Assembly: GCA_016201205.1 (NCBI GenBank)
Contig: JACQDF010000169.1
Span: 1-64,000 of the forward strand
Direction of reading: 5' to 3'
Source of the DNA: Acidobacteriota bacterium
GTDB lineage: Bacteria > Acidobacteriota > Terriglobia > Bryobacterales > Bryobacteraceae
Length of the DNA: 64,000 nucleotides
In this document: positions 57,765 to 64,000 of the stretch, piece after piece
How positions within the stretch are numbered: the stretch's first letter is position 1
Layout: every line of letters starts with the position of its first letter
Translations under genes and position numbers: made by a program
The notes under the pieces: generated by a model
Seen by the model: only the letters and a program-made list of their open reading frames with translations
Told to the model about the DNA's origin: nothing
Database searches by the model: none

Positions 57765-59260
57765 GGCGCGCCCCTCTGCGTGTAGAACAGAAGCACGTTG
57801 CGGTTGGTGGCAGCGAAGTACTTCTTCGCCACCCGCATGAGGTCTTCCACGCTGACGGCTTCCAGGCGGGCGCTGTCCGTGTTGATCGACTGCCAGCTTC
57901 GCGTCGATTCATACATCAGAAGCTGAAACATCAGGAAGAAGTCGGATTGCAGCCGCCGGTAGCGCTCGGCCTGGAACTGGTTCTTGACTTTCTCGAGCTC
58001 GCGCGCAGGGACGGGCTCATTCTGGACTCGTTCGATCTCCTTGTACAACGCCTGCTCGACCTGCTCGGGAGTCTTGCCGGCACGCGCCGTGCCGCGTATT
58101 TCAAAGTAGCCTTCATACTTGAGGCCATCCTGGCGTGCCGAGGCGCTGGCAGCGAGCTGCTGTTCGAGCACCAGCGACTTGTAGAAGCGGCCGGTGCGGC
58201 CGCTCAGGATCGAGGCCAGCACGTCCAGGGCCGGCTCGTCCCGGTGGCCTTCGGCGACGGTGTGGTAGCGGATCACCGCCTCGGGCAGCGTGGGCGCGTG
58301 GGCGATCATGCGCTGTTCGGCGCGCTGCGGCTCTTCGAGGGTTCGGACCGGCTCGGGTTCCCGCCGTCCTCGCCCGAGGCGTGCGAAGTATCTCCGTGCG
58401 AGCGCTTTCACCTGTACCGGGTCGAAGTCGCCCACCAGACAGGCGGCCAGGTTATTCGGCGAATAGTACGTATTAAAGAACTCGCCGGCGTCCTCGCGCG
58501 AGATGGCCTCCAGATCGCTGGGCCAGCCCACCACCGGCCACCCATAGGGCGAGGACTGCCAGAAGAGCGCGTCAAACTGCTCCTGAAAGCGCCCGGTGGG
58601 TCTGCTCTCCATGCGGCGGCGTTCTTCGTGCACCACGTCGCGCTCGGCGTAGAATTCGCGGAAGACGGGGTTGGCCAGCCGGTCGGACTCGAGCCAGAAC
58701 CACAACTCGAGCTTGTTGGCCGGAACGTTGACAAAATACAGCGTGTGATCGTGGGACGTGGTGGCATTGACGCCGGTGGCGCCTTCGCGAGTCAGGATCT
58801 GGTCGTATTCTTCCTTGATGATCAGCTCGCGCTGGCGGGCGTTCAGTTTGTCCCATTCCTCGAGCAGTTGCCGGTGGCGGGCGGTGCGTACTTTGGGATC
58901 GCTCCCATCGGAGATTTCGCCCAGACGACGGCGGCGGGCAAGCTCCTGTTCCTGCTTGCGCAACTCCGCTTTGACGCCGTCCAGATCCACCTGAAGTTTC
59001 AAGTCCTCTTCAATGTTCTTGACGCCCAGCGTGTGGGTGCCCTTGAACATCATGTGTTCGAACAGGTGGGCAAGCCCGGTGATGCCGGGACGCTCGTTGA
59101 CCGAACCCACACGAGCCATCCAGCCGGCCGCGATTGTGGGTGAGCCTTTGCGGGGCGCGAGCAGAAACTTGAGGCCGTTGGGGAGGGTGAACTCTTCCAC
59201 CTGGACCTGCTGCGCGGCGAGGGGGAAAACAAACGCAAGCGCAACCAGCAGGCGCGGCAT
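57761..59260 (-). CDS. M16-family zinc protease, catalytic subunit
   Basis: This 499-residue protein starts from the ATG at 59260, giving a signal peptide (MPRLLVALAFVFPLAAQQ). The inverted zinc motif HLFEH lies in ITGLAHLFEHMMFKGT, with the downstream Glu expected in the helix around NATTSHDHTLYF. A charged coiled-coil insertion (about 105-175, KAELRKQEQELARRRRLGE) extends the N-lobe beyond the usual M16 size. The gene lies directly before the non-catalytic partner. The substrate is probably a peptide or unfolded protein in the periplasm. Confidence 0.9.
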   Translation of the reverse strand: MPRLLVALAFVFPLAAQQVQVEEFTLPNGLKFLLAPRKGSPTIAAGWMARVGSVNERPGITGLAHLFEHMMFKGTHTLGVKNIEEDLKLQVDLDGVKAELRKQEQELARRRRLGEISDGSDPKVRTARHRQLLEEWDKLNARQRELIIKEEYDQILTREGATGVNATTSHDHTLYFVNVPANKLELWFWLESDRLANPVFREFYAERDVVHEERRRMESRPTGRFQEQFDALFWQSSPYGWPVVGWPSDLEAISREDAGEFFNTYYSPNNLAACLVGDFDPVQVKALARRYFARLGRGRREPEPVRTLEEPQRAEQRMIAHAPTLPEAVIRYHTVAEGHRDEPALDVLASILSGRTGRFYKSLVLEQQLAASASARQDGLKYEGYFEIRGTARAGKTPEQVEQALYKEIERVQNEPVPARELEKVKNQFQAERYRRLQSDFFLMFQLLMYESTRSWQSINTDSARLEAVSVEDLMRVAKKYFAATNRNVLLFYTQRGAP

Positions 59261-59265
59261 GGGTG

Positions 59266-60573
59266 TCACGCCTTCACGTCTTCCTTCTGGAAGTCCCACT
59301 CGACCACGCGGCGCTGCTTCACCGATTGATTCACCATGTGCGCGCAAGCGGCCGCCCGATGCCCCACCAGCGCATCTTCGTAAGGCGGCTTGCGTGTGCG
59401 GATCGCGTCCACCCAGCCCGCCATATGCGAGAGAGTGGAATCGGCGCCTTCGCTCCGATACTGCTCGGTGACGGGCTTGAGCTTGGGCTGGTGGGTGTGT
59501 GGGAGCTCCTCCTGTCGAACCTTGGGGTTCTTATAGTATTCCTCTTCCAGCTTCGAGGGCCAGCTTTCCACGATCCAGCGGTTGTCTTCGATGGCGTTTT
59601 CGGCGACGAAGGTCATGCCATCGCCCAGCAGGATGCTCCCCTCGGCGCCCAGAATCTGGAAACTTCCCTCGGCGGAAAACTGGTTATTGAATGTCGAGCT
59701 GAGATTGACCGTGAAGCCTTCCGGGTATTCCAGAATGGCGTTGAGGGTGTCGGGAACATCGCGGCTGCCGGTCCAGCGGTAGAGCTGGCCCATGCCTGTG
59801 ACGCGGCTCGGGGCTTTGGCTTCCATCAGAAAGTGGATCGTGGTGCACAGATGCACGAAAAGATCCGTGGCGATGCCCCCTGAGTAGTCCTCATAGCAGC
59901 GCCAGCGGAAGAATCGCTCGAGCGAGAACGGGCGCTTTGGAGCCGGGCCCAGGAACGCCTCCCAATTCACAGTCCTGGGCGAGGCGTCCGGCGGGATCGG
60001 ATAGATCCAGGCGCCGGAGGCCGTGTTGCGGTTGTACGCCGCACGGATCATCGTGACGCGGCCGAGCTTGCCTGCGCGGATCATCTCGCGCGCTTTGCGC
60101 TGCGCTTCCGAGCTGACGCCCTGGCTGCCCACCTGAACGATGCGCTTGGCCTGCCGGGCCGCGCGCACGATTTCGAGGCCTTCCAAAGACCTGTATGTCA
60201 GAGGCTTTTCACAGTACACGTCTTTGCCGGACTGGACAGCCTCGATGACCATATTCTTGTGCCAGTGGTCGGGTGTCGCGACAACGACTGCCTCAATGGA
60301 CTTGTCGGCGAGGATCTCTTTGTAAGAAGAGTATGCCTTGGCTTTCTTGCCCACCCGCTCGAGGGCGCGCTCGACGCGCCCGGTATAGGCGTCGCTGACG
60401 CCGACGATCTCGACGCCGGGAACCCTCATCAGGAACTGCATCAACTCGTGCGAGCGCGCTCCCGTGCCGATGACGCCAGCCTGGATGCGGTCGTTGGCGG
60501 CGAAGGATTGAGAAGGTGCGGCGGCAGCCAGGGTGGAAGAGCCCTGGAGGAAGTGACGGCGGCTGAGCGGCAT
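59266..60573 (-). CDS. Tat-exported Gfo/Idh/MocA family oxidoreductase
   Basis: This 435-residue protein starts from the ATG at 60573, which gives a twin-arginine signal (LSRRHFLQGSSTLAAAAP). The Rossmann domain (AGVIGTGARSHE) is followed by the EKP motif in VYCEKPLTYRS and a C-terminal GFO/MocA domain (GGIATDLFVHLCTTIHFLM with the usual His). Family members are NAD(P)-dependent sugar or cyclitol dehydrogenases, and Tat-exported versions carry a tightly bound cofactor. It lies five bases before the M16 catalytic gene. The substrate is unknown. Confidence 0.9.
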   Translation of the reverse strand: MPLSRRHFLQGSSTLAAAAPSQSFAANDRIQAGVIGTGARSHELMQFLMRVPGVEIVGVSDAYTGRVERALERVGKKAKAYSSYKEILADKSIEAVVVATPDHWHKNMVIEAVQSGKDVYCEKPLTYRSLEGLEIVRAARQAKRIVQVGSQGVSSEAQRKAREMIRAGKLGRVTMIRAAYNRNTASGAWIYPIPPDASPRTVNWEAFLGPAPKRPFSLERFFRWRCYEDYSGGIATDLFVHLCTTIHFLMEAKAPSRVTGMGQLYRWTGSRDVPDTLNAILEYPEGFTVNLSSTFNNQFSAEGSFQILGAEGSILLGDGMTFVAENAIEDNRWIVESWPSKLEEEYYKNPKVRQEELPHTHQPKLKPVTEQYRSEGADSTLSHMAGWVDAIRTRKPPYEDALVGHRAAACAHMVNQSVKQRRVVEWDFQKEDVKA

Positions 60574-60598
60574 GGCAAGAGTTCTCCTGTGAGCGAAA

Positions 60599-61984
60599 TT
60601 ATAGCGGGCGCGGGAGGCCTGTGCTGGCGGTGGCATCCTCGAGCGCGGCCCCCACTCGAAGAATGAGCGCCTCCTCGAAGGCCCGGCCAATCAACTGCGC
60701 ACTGACCGGCAGCCCCTCGACCAGGCCGCACGGCAACGAAAGCGCCGGCAGGCCGAGCACATTGATGCCGCGGACGAAGCGTGTCGCGGCCAGACGCGCG
60801 TCTTCGGATTCGCCGCCGATCGTGAGCGTGGTCTGCCCGATCCCGGGGGCGCGGTTGGGCGTGGTCGGCGTCAGCAAAACATCGATATGTTCGAACAGGC
60901 GGGCAAACTCGATTTGATACAGGCGTCGCAGGCGTTGCGCCTGTACGTAATCCGTCGCTGCCAGCAGGCGTCCCTGGTCCAACAGGAACAGCACGTCAGC
61001 GCCGAACTGGTCGCGCCGGTCCAGATGCGGCTCCATGCAGGCGGATGCTTCCGCCAGCAGAATCGCCCGGCTGACCGCGTTGAGCCCGGCGATGTCGGGG
61101 ACGCGGACCTCGACCAGCCGGGCGCCCAGCCCCGCGCCCTGCTGCGCCATCTGAAGCACCAGCCCGGCGATGCCGCCCTCGCAGCGCTCGAAGTAGAAAT
61201 TCTCAGGCACCCCGATGCGAATGCCTTTCAGTGCGATCTTTGCGGCGGGCAGGTACTTTGCCACCCGGTGCGTACTCGAGGTGTGGTCGCGCGGGTCGTG
61301 GCCTGCCAGCGCCTGCAAGACGATGGCAGCATCGCGCACGCTTCGCGTCAGCGGGCCCATGTGATCCAGAGTGAAATCGAGCGGCATCACGCCGTAGCGG
61401 CTGACGCGTCCGTAGGTCGGCTTCAAACCCACCGTCCCGCAGAAGGCAGCGGGGATGCGGATCGAGCCGCCGGTGTCGCTGCCCATCGCCATGTAGCACA
61501 GCCCGGCAGCCACTGCGGCCCCTGAGCCGCCACTCGATCCCCCCGGCACACGGCTGGTGTCCCAGGGATTATGAACGGCCCCGAAGTGCGGGTTCGAGGA
61601 ACTGGTGCCGTAAGCCAGTTCGTGCATGTTCGTCTTGCCGACCAGCACGGCGCCGGCGGCGGCCACCCGTTCCGCTACCGCGGCGTCGCGTTCCGGTATA
61701 TGGTCGCGGAACAGCAGAGAGCCGCAGGTGGTGCGAATGCCCCTCGTCTCAAAGACATCCTTGAGCGCGATGGGGATTCCGTGCAACGGGCCGCGATCCG
61801 CCCCGGCGGCCAGCTCCCGGTCGCGCTCGGCGGCCTGGCGAACGGCGTGCTCTTCGCACACGGTGATGAACGCATTGAGCTCGGGCTGCGATTTCGCGAT
61901 ATGATTCAGGCTTTGCCGTGTCAGCTCGGCGCTCGTGATTCGGCGGTTGCGGAGCGCTTGGGCCGCTTCCAGAATCGTTCTCAC
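60599..61984 (-). CDS. Amidase-signature hydrolase (GatA/AtzE-like)
   Basis: This 461-residue protein shows the amidase Ser-cisSer-Lys triad: Lys in IALKDVFETRG, cis-Ser in GGSSGGSGAAVAAG and the nucleophilic Ser in GSDTGGSIRIPAAFCG. The text GLKPTYGRVSRYGVMPLDFTLDHMGPLTRSVRD is close to GatA. No gatB or gatC is nearby. Instead a short AtzG-like gene overlaps its start, which favours an AtzE-type carbamoyl or amide hydrolase over the tRNA amidotransferase. A housekeeping GatA cannot be excluded on sequence alone. Confidence 0.85.
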   Translation of the reverse strand: MRTILEAAQALRNRRITSAELTRQSLNHIAKSQPELNAFITVCEEHAVRQAAERDRELAAGADRGPLHGIPIALKDVFETRGIRTTCGSLLFRDHIPERDAAVAERVAAAGAVLVGKTNMHELAYGTSSSNPHFGAVHNPWDTSRVPGGSSGGSGAAVAAGLCYMAMGSDTGGSIRIPAAFCGTVGLKPTYGRVSRYGVMPLDFTLDHMGPLTRSVRDAAIVLQALAGHDPRDHTSSTHRVAKYLPAAKIALKGIRIGVPENFYFERCEGGIAGLVLQMAQQGAGLGARLVEVRVPDIAGLNAVSRAILLAEASACMEPHLDRRDQFGADVLFLLDQGRLLAATDYVQAQRLRRLYQIEFARLFEHIDVLLTPTTPNRAPGIGQTTLTIGGESEDARLAATRFVRGINVLGLPALSLPCGLVEGLPVSAQLIGRAFEEALILRVGAALEDATASTGLPRPL

Positions 61985-62169
61985 CGCGAGCCCTCCCTGC
62001 CCGGCGACAGCGGCACAAAGACGGGAGCCGGCTCCGCGTCGGGCGGAATCCGGCGCTTGAGCTGCTCGAAGGCGGCCTCGAGCGACGAAAGCACCGCGGC
62101 CTGGCGCTCGATCGTATCTGCGGCGAGATCAAGCCCTCGCGCTTTGGCTAGCAACGAAAAATCGGTCAT
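61981..62169 (-). CDS. Small AtzG/GatC-like partner of the amidase
   Basis: This 62-residue protein starts from the ATG at 62169, preceded by GGAG at the right distance. Residues about 5-45 form two helices (LLAKARGLDLAADTIERQAAVLSSLEAAFEQL), followed by a Pro-rich tail (PPDAEPAPVFVPL) that could wrap around the amidase as GatC or AtzG does. Its stop overlaps the amidase start by four bases, so the two should be made in equal amounts. The assignment rests on size, layout and coupling. Confidence 0.65.
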   Translation of the reverse strand: MTDFSLLAKARGLDLAADTIERQAAVLSSLEAAFEQLKRRIPPDAEPAPVFVPLSPGREGSR

Positions 62170-62240
62170 GAAATGGCTCCAGCGAATTTCCAATTCTCGC
62201 ATACGCCTGCCATTCACGAGGCGAGTACACTAAGGGAAGT

Positions 62241-63425
62241 ATGACCGCGGCTGAAATCGTCGAACACACGCGTCCGCTGACCGTGTTGGGGGAAGAGGAC
62301 AGGCTCTTCCAAACCAGCGTGCGCCAGTTTGCCCGGGAGCAGATCACGCCTCACGTTCGCGCGATGGATGAAGAAGGCGTCTTTCGCAAGGACATCCTCA
62401 GGCAATTTTTCGAGCTCGGTCTGATGGCCATCGAGATTCCCGAGGTCTACGGCGGGCAGGGGGGGACTTTTTTTCAGGCTGTGCTGGCGGTGGAAGAGCT
62501 GGCGATGGTGGACCCTGCGGCAGCGGTGATCGTCGATGTGCAGAACACGCTCGTTAACAATGCCATGCTTCGATATGCTGGCGAGGAACAAAAACAGCGC
62601 TACCTTCCCCGTCTGGCGCGAGACACTGTGGCCGCCTATGCGCTGTCGGAAGCGGGCTCAGGTTCGGATGCCTTCGCCATGGCCACCCGAGCCGAAGACA
62701 GGGGCGACTACTTCCTGCTGAACGGGCGCAAACTGTGGATCACCAATGCCGCCGAAGCCGGGCTGTTCCTGTTGTTTGCGAACGCGAATCCGGGAGCTGG
62801 CTACAAGGGGATCACATGTTTTCTGGTGGAGCGAAGTTTTCCGGGGTTTGCGGTGGGCAAGAAGGAAGAGAAGCTGGGGATTCGGGCGTCCTCGACGTGC
62901 GAGCTGATTCTCGATAATTGTCGTATCCCAAGGGAGAACGTCGTTGGCGACGTCGGCAAAGGCTATAAGATCGCCATCGAAACCCTCAACGAAGGCCGTA
63001 TCGCCATCGGCGCTCAAATGACAGGCTTGGCTCAGGCGGCCCTCAATCATGCGCTGGCTTACAGTATCGAGCGCAAACAGTTCGGCCGGCCAATCGCCGA
63101 GTTCCAGGGAATCCAATTCGAGCTTGCGGAGATGGCAACCCAGGTCGAAGCGGCGCGTCTTCTCGTATATAACGCAGCCCGCCTGAAGCAAAGCGGGTTG
63201 CCTTTCCTGACCGAAGCTGCAATGGCGAAGTACTGGGGTTCTCAGGTGGCTGAATCGGCGGCCTCGAAAGCTGTGGAAATTCTTGGAGGCGTTGGGTTTA
63301 CGAAAGATTACCCGGTCGAAAAGCTGTACCGGGACGCGAAAATCGGCCGGATCTACGAAGGTACGAGCAACATGCAGCGGTTGACCATTGCCAGGCAGTT
63401 GCTGGCCAGCCGCAAAGAGGCGTAG
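62241..63425 (+). CDS. Acyl-CoA dehydrogenase (short/branched-chain type)
   Basis: This 394-residue FAD enzyme has the three ACAD parts. The helical N-terminus (FARE, FRKDILRQFFELGLMAIEIPEVYGG) is followed by the middle beta domain (ALSEAGSGSDAFAM and LNGRKLWITNAAEAGLFLLFA) and the C-terminal helical domain (ALAYSIERKQFGRPIAEFQGIQFELAEM and EILGGVGFTKDYPVEKLYRDAKIGRIYEGTSNMQRLTIAR). The catalytic Glu lies in RIYEGTSN, as in short- and branched-chain enzymes. It oxidises acyl-CoA to enoyl-CoA. The next gene begins 12 bases downstream. Confidence 0.94.
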   Translation: MTAAEIVEHTRPLTVLGEEDRLFQTSVRQFAREQITPHVRAMDEEGVFRKDILRQFFELGLMAIEIPEVYGGQGGTFFQAVLAVEELAMVDPAAAVIVDVQNTLVNNAMLRYAGEEQKQRYLPRLARDTVAAYALSEAGSGSDAFAMATRAEDRGDYFLLNGRKLWITNAAEAGLFLLFANANPGAGYKGITCFLVERSFPGFAVGKKEEKLGIRASSTCELILDNCRIPRENVVGDVGKGYKIAIETLNEGRIAIGAQMTGLAQAALNHALAYSIERKQFGRPIAEFQGIQFELAEMATQVEAARLLVYNAARLKQSGLPFLTEAAMAKYWGSQVAESAASKAVEILGGVGFTKDYPVEKLYRDAKIGRIYEGTSNMQRLTIARQLLASRKEA

Positions 63426-63437
63426 GGAGGACACTTC

Positions 63438-64000
63438 ATGAAAATGCTGGTGATTGCACTTTCCGGGCTGGTGACGCTGCTGGGAGCGGATAAGGAGCCG
63501 AGCGAATCCCAGATCAATGAGATCATTTCGAAGTTTGCGGCCAAGGAATCGGAGTTTGCCCGGGCACGTGAAAACTACACTTATCGTCAAACCGTCCGCG
63601 TCCTCGAACTCGACGACTCCGGTAACACCCGCGGACGCCATGAGATTCTCTCCGACATCATCTTCAGCCCCGACGGGAAGCGGACCGAGAAAGTGGTCCG
63701 AGCGCCGGTTAGTACTCTGAAGAATCTGCAACTTACGCAGGAAGACGAGCAGGACTTGCGCAGTGTCCAGCCGTTTGTTTTGACGTCCGCGGACGTCGAC
63801 AAGTACCACGTCCGCTACCTCGGCAAGGAAACCTTGGACGAGATCCCTTGCTTTGTGTTTGCGGTGAAGCCCAAGAAGATGGAGCAGGGTCAGCGTTACT
63901 TCTCAGGTCTTATTTATGTAGATGACCGCGACCTGCAAATCGTCAAGAGTTACGGCCGCGCCACCGGGTTGCTCAAGAAAAGCCAGGATCAGCAGTTTCC
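63438..64000 (+). CDS. LolA/RseB-like exported protein (3' end outside the window)
   Basis: The frame opens at ATG 63438 with a GGGAGG ribosome-binding site seven bases upstream and runs, uninterrupted, to the window edge. It encodes a signal peptide (about 1-16), a helix (SQINEIISKFAAKESEFARARENYTYRQTV), then beta strands typical of a LolA/RseB-like sheet (SDIIFSPDGKRTEKVV, KYHVRYLGKETLDEIPCFVF, GLIYVDDRDLQIVKSYG). The first 188 residues or so are visible. Relatives bind lipids or unfolded outer-membrane proteins. It is co-oriented with the acyl-CoA dehydrogenase gene. Confidence 0.75.
   Translation, partial: MKMLVIALSGLVTLLGADKEPSESQINEIISKFAAKESEFARARENYTYRQTVRVLELDDSGNTRGRHEILSDIIFSPDGKRTEKVVRAPVSTLKNLQLTQEDEQDLRSVQPFVLTSADVDKYHVRYLGKETLDEIPCFVFAVKPKKMEQGQRYFSGLIYVDDRDLQIVKSYGRATGLLKKSQDQQF

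Overview
The window is a GC-rich chromosomal segment of a Gram-negative bacterium. It is most likely an acidobacterium of the Solibacter/Bryobacter group (Bryobacterales). The evidence is a 1022-residue secreted protein ending in a TIGR03437-type domain typical of Solibacter, a decayed kinase of the 'Ser/Thr kinase plus TolB-like propeller' type that is abundant in that group, a Uma2 remnant, several outer-membrane barrels and many PQQ-type or TolB-type propellers. Genes are tightly packed, with many 4-base ATGA overlaps. I saw no rRNA, tRNA, CRISPR array, IS element or phage.

Layout. (1) 1-281: hairpins and the longest copy of a dispersed intergenic repeat. (2) 282-9722, minus strand: a six-gene chemosensory operon of the Pil-Chp/Pix type (TPR-zinc ribbon-receiver protein, CheY, CheW, PilJ-like MCP, CheA hybrid with three HPt domains, double CheW). 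A PATAN/DUF4388-like protein (9921-11201) is divergent to it, followed by an uncharacterised protein, a hybrid kinase with an eroded ATPase domain and a membrane protein. (3) 14871-22468: an SDR, then a plus-strand run of two haloalkane-dehalogenase-like hydrolases, a 2,4-dienoyl-CoA-reductase-like SDR, a PQQ-type propeller and a propeller-PHP protein. (4) 22544-29945: PhoX, CutA, FtsB-like, the run eno - gpmI - small exported protein - GT2 glycosyltransferase, and rlmH. (5) 29959-32242: a decay zone with a Ser/Thr kinase-propeller pseudogene and a Uma2 remnant, both with preserved ends and internal deletions. (6) 32250-38645: an exported alpha-toroid-like protein, then accD - D-aminoacylase - ABC-F ATPase. 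(7) 38622-42592, minus strand: an outer-membrane barrel, a DmsE/MtrA-type decaheme cytochrome followed by an MtrB-like porin and a small membrane protein, which together form a candidate extracellular electron-transfer conduit. (8) 42771-45839: the TIGR03437 protein. (9) 46085-53550, minus strand: a Tad (tight adherence) pilus export machine, cpaA-B-C-E-F-tadB-tadC plus a 30-residue membrane peptide, without a recognisable pilin. Upstream lie a structured non-coding stretch, a polytopic membrane protein and a NarL/LuxR regulator. (10) 56292-64000: an M16 protease pair, a Tat-exported Gfo/Idh/MocA oxidoreductase, an amidase with its AtzG-like partner, an acyl-CoA dehydrogenase and a truncated LolA/RseB-like protein.

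Together the window combines surface-associated motility and adhesion (Pil-Chp sensing, Tad export) with acyl-CoA metabolism, secreted propeller proteins and a possible outer-membrane electron conduit. The most unusual items are the porin-cytochrome module, the pilin-less Tad locus, the serially deleted kinase pseudogene and a four-copy intergenic repeat family.
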